A stretch of 64,000 nucleotides of DNA, taken from contig QLIY01000152.1 in assembly GCA_003260075.1 (NCBI GenBank), positions 62,001 to 126,000 on the forward strand, in the 5' to 3' direction. This stretch comes from Phallusia mammillata (taxonomy: Eukaryota; Chordata; Ascidiacea; Phlebobranchia; Ascidiidae). Below are positions 12,397 through 24,305 of this stretch, piece after piece. A program made the translations under genes and the position numbers. How positions within the stretch are numbered: the stretch's first letter is position 1; each line of letters begins with the position of its first letter. The notes beneath the pieces are model-generated. The model searched no databases, had not been told where the DNA came from, and saw nothing but the letters and a program-made list of their open reading frames with translations.

Positions 12397-12832
12397 CATG
12401 TGATCCAGGTATATCAGATAGCGGAAAGCATTACGTTGTTTGCACACTGCTGGCTAAACGTCGGTATTTTTCCCTGCGATCAGGTGACACCACCCCGTGA
12501 CCTGGTACGATGTCCTGCATAAAAAGGTCTTCTTCAGAAATGATGGCCTTCATTGCCGCAACTTATTTGGTATGTCGTTCGTCAACACCAGCCAACAAAT
12601 CCTATACAAGGGTTTTAAATCTGATTTGTTTGGCTGGGTTTAATGTTGTTTTCAAATACGGACATTTTAATTGGATTTCTTAAGTAGAGGACACTGAGAG
12701 TTTATTGGAAACATATTGTTAAAGCCTTAATTTAGATATAAGTGAATTAAAATAAATGCAAATTTCACTTGACTGTGAATTAAAACATTATGTAATTACA
12801 TAGGATCAAATAATTAAGGCAATAAAATAAAT

Positions 12833-15800
12833 ATGTTGCGTTTTTGGCAAATTTTCGCTGTTTTGTGTTTGGCCAGTTTGGCTCAGTGCAAACCCAACAC
12901 GACAGAATCTTTCGCTCACAATGTGGTCCTCGATGCAGGAGAAGTTATGACAGTTTATTGGAATTTCAACGACACTTCAATCACATTTGAGGTAAATTAT
13001 ATCGTTTTGAGAATATTTCTAATTTAGGGTGTTTTGTATTTGCTATAATGTGAAACTAAGTCCGACTTTTACTGAAGAAGTTAAGGAAGCAAATAACATA
13101 ATTATTATAATTTTATTATTGCATCTTCAATTGAGTTACTTGTTATAGAGCTGTTTCCGTGGATCTATTGAACTGTTGCTATTTGTAATTTATAAGTTTG
13201 AAAATAAAATTGAATTTGCTTTTTAGATACACGGACGCACAGAGGGATGGGTGGGCATTGGTATTTCACCATCTGGAAGCATGGCTAATGCCGATATTAT
13301 GGTCGGATGGGTAAAAAATGGAGTGGCAACAATTACAGTAAGCGAGTGTTTTGCTTTGATAATAAAATACAATTACCTCTTATTTACGAATTTGCCATTG
13401 ACCTAAATAATATTTTGCTGTTTGTTTCCACAAAAATAGTTAAAGTGTTATTAGAACTACCATACAATTAAAACTAGAAGAAAAATTTTACGTAAGTTGA
13501 GACTTTGCTGAGCTATTATGCCATTGACTAAACAATGTTGCTATTTATTTTCTTTTTTTTTTATACAATGAAAGTTCCGCGTTAAACTACATCTTAAAGA
13601 AGTAAAGCTGGTGGGAACTAAGCGAGTGGCAATATATCACCGGTTAACATATAAAACAAACAGTAGTAACCAGGCCACCGCTGCGTTATATTGTCCAAAA
13701 TTAATGTAACCGCCCCATATGTAAACAACACCGAAATTCTTGGACTAACAAGCTGTTGTGATAAACACACAAGTGGCAACAAATATTTACCAAAGGCTAA
13801 AACTACAGCTTAAAAAACAATTGACGCAAAATACATATGTGTTTCTAGTTTTAAAGACGTTTTGTAATAAAGTTAACAATTTCATTGTTTGTCTGTTTTT
13901 GCAACCCAACATTTTAAGATATAATTTATTTTTAGGATCGTCATGGCCAGAGCGTCAATGGTTACCCACCTCAGGACATAGTTCAGAATGTTGAGTTGTT
14001 AGAGGGAATGGAAGTTGATGGTTACACTGTGATAAAGTTTCGACGTTTGCTGGTCACCTGTGACAGCGAAGACATCGACATAACGGTGTGAAATTGTCTT
14101 TAAGTTTCATAATCCTTTTTTGTTTCATAATGCATTAAGTTAATGCTTTAATACAAATAATGTTCAAATAAAGGCCGACACGGTAAAAATGATTTACGCC
14201 TGGGGACTCACCGATCCTGTTGGAGATGATATAGCTTTTGGGAACGTACATGAAGCTTCAAACAAAGGTAGGGTCATTAGCGACTATTAAAATTTAAAAT
14301 AACAAGCTGTTTCAACTTCAAACTGATATACAGTTGCAGTGACGATTTATCTACACCTCTTATATTTTGTACTGTTTTTAGCAACATTTCCTAAACTTGA
14401 ATCAATTTCGTATTAGGTGTAAAGAGCATTGTGCTGCTCAATCCAGCAGGAAGTGACGAAGTCATGTTTCCTGAGGGAGAAACCCATTTGACGTTTGACC
14501 TTGTCAACGACAAATTTCATGTTCCAGCTGAGGATACTTACTACAATTGTCATTTAATAAAACTACCGGACATGGCAGACAAACATCATTTGGTCAAGGT
14601 TGAACAATATTTTTGTAGCAATAATATATTTCACTAATAAGCGTTTGTTGTTGTTGTTACAGGTGGAACCCATAATTCAGGTGGGGGGGGGGTGTAGCAA
14701 TAATATATAATATATTAATAAGCGTTTGTTGTTGTTGTTACAGGTGGAACCCATAATTCAGGTAGGACACGAACTCAACGTTCATCACATGTTGGTTTAC
14801 CATTGCACTGACGACGCCAATATAGTAAGTCTGTTAATTGGAAAATTTTTGCTCTCTCATTATAAAAGTCAACTTTAGAAAACGCCAAATAGCATTTGTC
14901 ACAGTCACCAAAATTAGCGCTCTTCATGCTGGTTGTATGTTGAAACTCGGATGGTTGCATACAATGAGTTAATTTTCACATTAATCACAAAAACGCATGG
15001 GCTATAATTTAAACCCATATTTAAACTGACCATATTTATTTCAGACTCTAGTGAACGAAGACGCGACATGTTACAGCAGCAATATGCCTGAAGATTTTCA
15101 CAGCTGCGAGTTTGTTATCATTGCCTGGGCTATCGGGGGAGGGGTAAGTTAAAATAAAAGTGATGAATATTATCTAGATGTTATAACGCAACGTATTCAG
15201 TTTTGGTTTATTGGTTTTCATGCACAAGATTAATGTTTTTTTTTTACTCCAGTCCTTCCACTTTCCTAAACATGCTGGATATCCCTTGGGGACGCCAGAT
15301 GCACCAAAGTATGTCGTATTGGAAACTCACTACGACAATCCTGAAATCAAATCAGGTTATACTATGCATATTTAGACATGGTTTAAACCAAAAATTTGTT
15401 ATTACGTCTATATACAATGTGTTATATCTTGGTAAATATTGCACATTGAATAATTTTGGATCCCAACGCCATCAGTGGATAACTGAAGAGCAAACTTTAT
15501 TTAACCTACTCTTCCCTCGCTAGACACTGACGACTCTTCTGGCCTGCGATTTATGATAACCATGGCTATTTTATGTTGTTTACTTTACCTCGGTCAAGCA
15601 GAAAAGCAGGTGATAAAACCTACATAAAACTTTTCGTACCAGACATCGTCGACTCTTCTGGCCTACGCTTTCATTACAGCCGTGACCATTTTATGTTGTT
15701 TACTATACGGTGTCGCAGAAAGGCAGGTGATAAAAACTTGGATACTTTTTTTCGTACCAGACATCGTTGACTCTTCTGGCCTGCGCTTTGGGGGGGGGGT

Positions 15801-18800
15801 TCCCAACGCCATCAGTGGATAACTGAAGAGCAAACTTTATTTAACCTATTCTTCCCTCGTTAGACATTGACGACTCTTCTGGCCTGCGATTTATGATAAC
15901 CATGGCTATTTTAAGTTGTTTACTTTACCTCGGTCAAGCAGAAAAGCAGGTGATAAAACCTAGGGGGGGGGGTCATTACAGCCGTGACCATTTTATGTTG
16001 TTTACTACGGTGTCGCAGAAAGGCAGGTGATAAAAACTTGTATACTTTTTTTCGTACCAGACATCGTTGACTCTTCTGGCCTGCGCTTTTATTACACTCC
16101 TGACTTACGTACGCATGACTCCGGTATAATGGAAGTCGGTCACGTGGTCAGTGGTTTTACCGACATCATTCCACCAAGGGGGGGGGGCCTCGATTACGGC
16201 GAATGTACAGAAAACTGCTTAGGATCGGTAAGCAAAGTTGAACTGCAGCTGTTTGTATATAAAGGTTGGTTAATAGCTAACTTAATGCTAAATCATTTTG
16301 TAACGCAGCACATGAAAATGGAAGGCCAGGACTCTTTGAATGTGTTTGCAGTGTTACTCCACAGTCACTTGCTGGGCAGGGAGCTTACGCTGAAACATGT
16401 GAGGTAAAGTCTTTTAGAAAAAAAAGTATTTCTAACTGTACTGTAATATGTTGCGGCATAAATACCCCCATCTGTGTAGTCGTTGAACCCATGAGTTTAA
16501 ATGAATGTGAATTTTGAGTTAAATTAAAAAAATGTTTTAGAAATGGCACAGAGCTTCCGTACTTGGCCAAAGATTCTTCGTACGACTTCAACTTTCAAGA
16601 GACTCGATTTTTATCGGAAGAGCGTGTGCTTAATCAAGGCGATTCTATGCAGATGATTTGCAACTACAATTCTCTTGACAGATCCACAGTCACATTGGTA
16701 ATCACATAAAAGTTTTTTTAGGATATTTTATCCAAGGACTCTTGGTACAAAGACATGGTCCAAAAACCGAATTAGGGTTTTTAAAACAGCAATGTGACCA
16801 CGAATTGCATTTTTATTTTTGTTGTCAAGTACACAGTCGATGTAAAAATACACGTGTATAATGAGCTCCCGACTGATTTCGCTACCATGTAAGGTTGAAC
16901 TAGACGCTTTATCCTTTAACCTAAGGGTCGGCAACCGTCGGACCGCGGTCCGGTACCGGTCCGCGACGAGTTAGTTACCGGGCGGAATAGTTTTTCAGGT
17001 TTATAGCTTTTTTGCCCAAATATCCCGGGGATGCTAAACTAATTTATGCGTTTTATTGATAAACATTTGAAGTTTTTTTAAGGCCGTACCGCGATAAAAT
17101 TTTAGTTTCAAAAACAGTCCGTAGTACAAAAAAAGGTTGCCGACCCCTGCTTTAACCGATTACACATTTCTTGTTGTTCTCATTTTAGGGTGGTCTATCG
17201 ACCAGTGAAGAGATGTGTTTATCCTATGTGTATTACTATCCCAAAATGTCTTTGGGATTTTGTGAAAGCGAGGCGGATTTATTTCTACTGCTACAGCACT
17301 TTGGTATCGCCATGGTGAGGTAAAGTATAAACTTTTTACAAAAAAAATGTAAAGTTTGTAGCTGTTGTAAGTCGATTCGGTCTTTTCGGATTCGAGTTTG
17401 AGTTTAAAAAACGAGCTTGATCCGAGCATTACTTTTCATTCGGCATCTTTTTTTCTGCCCTTGTACTAACCTACGGGCCAGATTCGTGTTTTTTAAAGAT
17501 CAGTGGTTCTGACCTGGTGTCGGGCTTTAGGTTTGACGCTTGGTGCGGACCCCAATCTCAGGCACTCTTCCAACTCCAGTTTAAAGGAGAAAATTTTACT
17601 ACAAGCGTATTTATACCATATCTGGAGGTTTTTATACCATATCTGGAGGCTATAAAAACAACATTTTTTTATTTAAGCTATGTTGGCGAAGCTTTAGTTC
17701 CTGGTATGAAGAACTTGAAAATCGAATCTCCCCCCGAAATCGCGAATCAAACTGTGTGGGAATATCTCAACACGGTAAAGTATAGTTGTGTAACATGACT
17801 GATTGTCTTTTATAAAGATCATTTCAGAAACCGTTCTGACAACGAGAAAAAATCTTTGGCAAAGCTGATAAAGTAACATTGTACATTTGGCTCGAGGACC
17901 AGTCTTACAATTTGGGCACTATACCCCTGCGGACGCATAAAACACCTTATATTTTTAGCTTAATTGGGATGAAGCATCGGCCGACGATTTTGGAGTAGCA
18001 GCTCAACTGATGTTTAGAAGTCAAAAATGCTATTCAACCAAATACAGTCCTGTGGAGGTTGGTGATCGATGATTTTTTATCCTTGATATTGTAGGCACGC
18101 TTGTTTTACGTCCGTTTATTTCGACACACTGAATAGAATGAAGCGTGCACACAATCCAACATCGCAAGTACTGTCGCGAGTAATTTAAAGATACGCTACA
18201 ATATGTTCAATTTATTAACTACTTGTGTTTGTTATTTTAAACTGATCATTACAGATTTACAGATTTGATCCAGTCTGTGATATATGAATAGATTGTTTTA
18301 ACGGACTAACGATTCAAAATGTTTATCGAAAAGAAAACCTCGATTCCTAAAGAGGACACTGCTGCATGAATAATGTATTACTTTATAAAAACAGCCCTTT
18401 CCTAACACTAAAAACTATTTGTTACGTTCTAGCTTCCAAAGCACTATCTGATTTTACATTTGGACTGGGCTTATAATATGACTCCTTAAAAAATGTGTTT
18501 CAAACCGAAGAGTTTTTTGGTTAAACCTCTTCACATTCTTAGGTTGAACGAAATTGGCCTCCACTGATAATCGATAATCCTTACGTGGAGACCGCAATCA
18601 ACTGTACTCAAGCTCCGACCAACGCACCAACTGACCCTCCAACTGATAAACCCACTGACCCTCCAACTGATAAACCAACCGACCCTCAGACTGATAAACC
18701 AACTGACCCTCCAACTGACACACCAGACGATGCAACAACTATGAATCCAACATCCATGACTCCGATTCAAGAAGAGGAAACAACCAGTGCTGCTGCAAAG

Positions 18801-18869
18801 TTAAATTTCACTTATTCCTTTGTTATTGTATTAGTAGCAGCGTTCTTGCAAAATATTAACCGTGTTTAA
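12833..18869 (+). CDS. DBH/MOXD1-like copper monooxygenase, gene 3 (complete)
   Basis: Fifteen exons: 12833-12991, 13227-13337, 13936-14085, 14174-14267, 14417-14598, 14744-14824, 15045-15143, 15253-15355, 16061-16227, 16309-16403, 16541-16697, 17189-17319, 17678-17774, 17959-18057, 18543-18869. All phases join to one open frame of 683 residues. Signal peptide 1-19; DOMON about 25-140; copper N domain about 180-330 with ligands H246, H247 and H318; copper C domain with H400-S-H402 and M475 in the SEEMC motif; Thr/Pro stalk about 605-660 with a 24-base repeat; then a hydrophobic C-terminus without a charged cytoplasmic tail, suggesting a GPI anchor or membrane tether. Exon 9 carries a G10 run at 16178-16187 that stays in frame but replaces about five residues conserved in paralogs. 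Exon 6 and the start of exon 9 have extra partial copies beside G runs. The substrate is unknown; DBH itself is an alternative name, but the extra tail argues for the MOXD branch. Confidence 0.92.
14683..14692. other. G10 junction with duplicated start of exon 6 of gene 3
   Basis: 14617-14682 is repeated at 14693-14762. Confidence 0.8.
15790..15799. other. G10 junction with duplicated flank
   Basis: About 15460-15622 is repeated at 15800-15962. Confidence 0.8.
15963..15972. other. G10 junction with duplicated flank
   Basis: 15673-15789 recurs from 15973; the start of exon 9 of gene 3 appears three times in all. Confidence 0.8.
16178..16187. other. G10 run inside exon 9 of gene 3, no duplicated flank
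   Basis: In frame, reads as Arg-Gly-Gly-Gly; same site as in gene 2. Confidence 0.8.
16922..17149. mobile_element. hAT-like MITE in intron 11 of gene 3
   Basis: Ends AAGGGTCGGCAACC and GGTTGCCGACCCCTG; perfect 8-base target duplication CTTTAACC at 16914-16921 and 17150-17157. 228 bases, no coding capacity. Confidence 0.9.
18630..18725 (+). repeat. 24-base coding tandem repeat in the stalk of gene 3
   Basis: Four copies of a 24-base unit encode Thr-Asp-Pro-Pro-Thr-Asp-Lys-Pro variants. Genes 4 and 5 lack this array, so the stalk length differs between paralogs: exon 15 has 327 bases here, 177 in gene 4 and 264 in gene 5. Thr-rich segments of this kind are often O-glycosylated spacers. Confidence 0.9.
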
Positions 18870-19021
18870 CTTGAATACCAAGAATGGCAGAAAAGAGCAA
18901 TGTAAATTTGCTGCTGTTTGATTGCTTGTTTTACTTTACACGTCACAACTGTAATGCCACTTTTTTGTTGCTAAAAGATACATTTTGCCACGCGTTTACT
19001 CACCCCTAATCATCAGTGTGA

Positions 19022-19027
19022 AATAAA
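19022..19027 (+). promoter_or_regulatory. Probable poly(A) signal of gene 3
   Basis: AATAAA about 150 bases after the stop codon of gene 3, the expected distance for a 3' end. Confidence 0.5.
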
Positions 19028-19855
19028 TTTTAAAAAGAAATTCCTTTGCGTATTTTGAAATAGGAAAATGCGAACAAGGTGGAAATTCCTTTGTGTTGTG
19101 GCATTTTGTGCAGTTAGTAAAGTCAGTATAAGCCTGGTTTGAAATGTTTATGTGTGTTTCAAAATACTGTATTACATTGTCAATTCCGAGGTGGTTTGTC
19201 GAGATTTCGGAGTGAAGCTTGACATTTAGTTTGACATATTAATATAGCACTAGATATTTGACATCGTTTACCCAGGTTTTTTTGACAAAAACAAAACCAA
19301 TAGGTAAATTCGAAATGTGACACAAAGAGGAAAACCAAAAAAGCCAATAAAACTTGTTGCAAAAACGTTACTGATCCACCTGGGACCCATCACGAAAATC
19401 GTTTGCACGAAAATCGTTTGCAAACACACAATAACAGGCGAACTCCAAACAAAAAACTTTGTCGTTCGTTTTCTTTGCTCACAGTTTTGAATTTTATATC
19501 TTTCTTCAACACAAATACCAGTGGCGCAACCGCCTATATTCCTGCATCTGTATATGACAGTGGTAAAATTTGCAAGATTTAAAACAGTGACGACGGATTT
19601 TTTTGCCGGTCGGCGCAGAAACAATACTTTATGTAGGCGGGCACAGGGATCACAATGCGGGTGTCATTGACTAGTCTACCAACTAGTAGCTATACTACCA
19701 ACTCCCGACAGAAGCAATGTTTTACAAACAACTTAGGCAATAAATATTTCAGAATCATCACTCAACTGTTTTTAAGGAATACCCATATTTATGTCAATTT
19801 AAATGTTCATTGTCTTAAAATGTACGTTCAAAGACGAAATTAAATGAAGCAATGT

Positions 19856-19915
19856 TTTTAGGAATGAATGGAGCTTTCGCATCTTACCAAGGATAAAACT
19901 TTCAAGACTCGATTT
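19856..19915 (+). pseudogene. Relic of a monooxygenase exon 11
   Basis: Downstream of gene 3, a TTTTTAG acceptor-like site is followed by decayed exon-11 sequence: the stretch around AACTTTCAAGACTCGATTTA matches the conserved FQETRF region of the paralogs, with deletions. No neighbouring exons were recognised. It points to a sixth, lost copy of the family between genes 3 and 4. Confidence 0.6.
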
Positions 19916-20377
19916 AGGACGATTTAATGCTGATGGTACGCAAATTCTATACATTCAGAAAACCCGGTGTCACACTAGTCGATGTCTCTATTAAATAGAT
20001 CACCGCAAATGCGGAAAATGACAATTTTAAAACGTCTCTGTTCCTAAAAGGTATATTGAGTCTTTTGTTAATTTGTTGCTAGTAAGACTAGTGCTAATTT
20101 AGATATTTAAAAAAATATTATGTTTTTATGTTTAGAAAATAAGATGCTATTATTTCAGAAAGATCACCGAACAGTTCAAAACACTTCAATGGAAATGAAT
20201 CTCACGAAAGTGCAACTATACGTCGCTGACGAAACCCTTACGTAAACGCCTTAATATATCAGTTATTGTAGGAATCAAACGCATCGCAAGAACAAAGAAC
20301 ATCTTTCATCGTTTCATCTTTCATTTGTCCTTTTGTATTACTCACCCAAGACAAACATGTTCAATTGGACCAAAAAT

Positions 20378-20590
20378 TTAACAGTTTAATGACCGGATCT
20401 TTAAAACGCCCACGACATGCCGTTGACATTTCAAAACAATTGTGAAATACTTTATAGCTTCGTTGCACTGTCCATTTCAACATAAGTACGTACCTTACAT
20501 TTTGGGTATGAAAATAAAAAAATAAGTGTTTATAGTTTTTTATAAGTTTACGGCCTGCTTTACGCGTTTTGTTACATTGAGGTAGTTTAA
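20378..20590. repeat. 3'-flank block shared with gene 5 (copy beside gene 4)
   Basis: Non-coding sequence downstream of gene 4 closely matches 26588-26800 downstream of gene 5, including TTTAACAGTTTAA and TGCCGTTGACATTTCAAAAC. It shows that the unit duplicated to make genes 4 and 5 extended past the stop codon. Confidence 0.8.
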
Positions 20591-21133
20591 GGCAGTCGAT
20601 TTTCAATGTAGGCCAAGTTCGTTCAATCTGGAGACGCTGAGACTGAAACGCAAAACGGCTTTTGATCATAGCTTACAGCAGACTAAACATATTTTTGTCG
20701 GAATGTATTGCTTTTAGAGTCACTTAAAGGTAAACTTTTATGGCATTTTTAAACGGTGTAGACTGATGTGAAACTGACCTACTGGTTTATTCTCACTTTT
20801 AATTTAAAACCTGTTGTAATGATTATGGTGATCACTATTTCGGACAGAGAATTGTCGTATATCTACCCAAAGTGTTTGTACTGCTAAAAAGACATAGGGA
20901 ACATATCGATACCTAACGAAACTAGATTTAGAGCTACATAGATATTAGACTCTGATTTTTCTGCTATTTTACTTGTACACAGTCAACCTCAGTTACACAA
21001 GAAAGGCTTAAAGGTTTATGATGAATTTGTTATTAATTTTTAGGTGGTGTACAATATTGGGACACATTGATAAAATGCACAGCCGAACTAACTGTGAAAA
21101 TTGAAAATTAAATTACGGCAATTGGTGCTTAAA

Positions 21134-24100
21134 TTAAATCCCGTTGATATTTTGATAACCGGCAAATGCAAACACAATCACAGTGTAATGCATGATATTA
21201 AATTTTACAGCGGAGCTGGTCGTTTCTTCAGCCGGGGTGCCAGTGGGACAGTTGTGTGTGGTTTCCTCGTATGGAAAGTCAATCTTTAACGCAGGCCAGG
21301 TTTCCTTAACCTACAAACATACAGAAATGTAAACAAACTAAACTAAACTAAACGATCCAATGATTAAAATAAATGTATTTTAGACGATATAATCAGTTGA
21401 CCAGAAAAAACAAAGCATTGCAAACAACGCATGGTATTAAATTGTTTTTTTTTTGTGTGTGTGTTTGCAGTAAATGAATACTTATAAAGAGTTGTGCAAG
21501 TGACAGTGACACTTTTTAAAACAAACCCTTACATTCGGAAGACTACTCTTGGAGGAATAACAATATTGAGTTCTCATCATCAACTTGGCTGCTGAACTAA
21601 AGTCGTCGGCCGATGTTTTATTCCAATTTAGCTAAAAAACGTATAGTTTAGTTTGTTTGAAACTTCTTCCCCTATAAAGGTAACATTCATTCATATTAAA
21701 AAATTTGATGAATTTTGATTGATCTGCAAAAAAAATACATGCGAACCAAACCTAATGATTGGTTGCAACTTTGAAGACAACTTACTGAGTTTAGCACTTC
21801 CAACACAGTTTGATTGGCGTATTTCATGGGTGCTTCAACCAACAAAGACTGTAATCTAGGAAACCTGACCTCACCTACATTCCTTTAAACACAAAATTAA
21901 AAACCAGAAGTGAATGCGATACTTTGAGAACAAGTGCTTTGTGTGTTCAAGCACGGTCCTAAATATTCTTAGCAAGAAACTACAAGTCAAATAGTTGCAT
22001 AAAACATTACAACGTTTCAAAGTTTATCACTGTCATCGACAGGTAGAATAGGGATATAACTTGGTTCTGCACAGCTGAAAACGGGGAGGTGACACAACAT
22101 TGCAAATAAAAGTAATTAGGGTGGGAAAAACGCATGTAAATTAAAGACTTTGTTTTACCTCACTGAGCCAATTCCAAAGTACTCCAAAAGTTCAGAAAAC
22201 ATTGGTTCGGTCTTACAGCCTCTCAACGTTATTTTTGGATAGTAGAAGACGTAAGATAAACACATCTCTTCTTTAGTTGATAGTCCACCCTTAAAACGGA
22301 AAACAAGACTGATGTTGTCAACATTACCGTTTTGATTTTATCGTCGGGCAGCATCAAAATAAATAGTTTTTACATCATATTACACCGAAAAAATATAGAA
22401 TAAACTTTTATTTCCGATTTTGTACTGCAATAATATTAACAACTTTATTGTATGAAACCCTTCCCTTCGCACTCAAAAAGACCTCAAAAAGCTTGTTGGC
22501 GACTTACTAGAGTAAAGTCGGATTTTCCAAGAGAGTTGTAATTGCAAATCATCTGCATTGAATCGCCGTGTTTAACCTCACGTTCCTCCAACAAAACTCG
22601 AGTTTCTTGAAAGTTGAAGTCGTATGAAGAATCCTTGGCTAAGTACGGAAGTTCCGTACCATTCCTGAAAATATTTGCTTCAAACTCCTAAAGGCTATAA
22701 GTTCGCGGGTTTACTCAAAATGCGCTCTCTTTGTTGTAAGCATAGCGTTTCAAATAAATCACGTAGCTTTTACCTTTAACCCACAATTGCGCCCCCTACA
22801 TTTTGCACCTTAACATTTCATAACATTCTAATGTTGAGATGAACATAAGATGAACATATATATAAATTCATAACTGGGATCAGCCCTAAAGCGTCCCGGA
22901 AAGACTCCTGTCGTGGATTCGAATCCCACCGCAGGCTAGATTTTTCTAGCCTACGCCGTGCCATATGGTGATGAATGCTTGGTGACCGGCTGATTCGGTA
23001 TGACGCCTTTAATGGGCCTGGCGTACTGCGATTTACATTCTAATGTAGCACATTTTTTTATTATTGTCAACGAAAAAGGTTTTAAAAATGTCTAATAAAG
23101 TTTACAATTATAGAAGTATTTAGGCCTATACACAAAACACCACAATGACAACTATAGGCTAGACTAATTACATAGGTCCAGAAATAATTACCTCACATGT
23201 CTCAGGGTAAGTTTCCTGCCTAACAGGTGACTGTGCAGAAATACTGCAAATACATTTATAGATGATTGTCCTTCCGCCTCCATACGCTGCGTATAAGTAA
23301 GATTTTATTGACACATTAGCCTTCTCACGACCAACGACAATATAATTTTGCGTACTGATCCTAGACAGTTTTCCGTGCACTCGCCGTAAGCGGAAAAGGA
23401 CTCAACATTAGGTGGAATGAGATGAGTTATTCCTGAAAGGTGGTGTCCAACTGGAAGTATGCCGGAATCGTGCTCGCGCAGGTCGGGCGTGTAATAAAAG
23501 CGGAATCCGGAAGAGTCAACGATGTCTAGTATGATAAGCGTAAGTTCAAGCATGGGGGAAGTAATCAACACTATAAACCAGAGTTGTAAACGGGCTTGAA
23601 ATTGGAGTCTGAACCCGGCCTAAACCCGAAACAACAAGCCCAAACCCGGCCCGAAAGCCCGACCCGACTTATAACTCTGCTATAAACTGCTTGTTCAGTG
23701 TACACAAGCCTACGTCAAACTTCAAGATTATAAACTTCAGTTACTACTTTTAAGTTGTGTGTAAAGCTTTTAAGGATGGGGTACTAAACGGCTTTTCACC
23801 ACACACTAGCCTGGTTTGAATTCAGGATTGTCATAATGAGTTTCCAATACGACATATTTTGGTGCATCTGGAGTTCCCAACGGATAGCCAGCATGTTTAG
23901 GAAAGTGAAAGGCCTGAAGTAAAAAAAATGAGCGCAAACACATTAATTAAATTTCAGCCAATCGGTAAAAAACTGTAAACAAGTAAGTGAGTGCATATCA
24001 AAGAAATGCTTCAACTTACCCCTCCTCCTATAGCCCAGGCATAAATAACAGTCTGACAATTGTGGAAATCTTCTGGCATATTGTTTGTAAAACATTTGAC

Positions 24101-24245
24101 GCTTTCATCAACATGGGTCTAAAATAGTTAAAACCATGTCAGTGTCCTTCAGTTTTTCTAAGTGCGCTACATTTGTAATGTTTCGCTGTGAATATTCCAT
24201 TAATGCAGTAGTTTTCAAACTGTGCGTCGCGACGCCCTGGTGCGT

Positions 24246-24305
<60 letters not shown>

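Larger units (their letters stand above)
10638..12832. other. Intergenic, gene 2 to gene 3
   Basis: Holds a short tandem dispersed repeat (10751-10839), a block duplicated around a G10 run (10880-11253 matches about 11605-11997), a terminal inverted repeat element (11996-12170) and a second G10 junction (12387). No gene seen; exons 11-15 of gene 2 are not here. Confidence 0.5.
18870..21133. other. Intergenic, gene 3 to gene 4 (convergent)
   Basis: Contains the 3' UTR of gene 3, the exon-11 relic (19856-19915) and the 3'-flank block of gene 4 (20378-20590). No intact gene seen. Confidence 0.5.
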
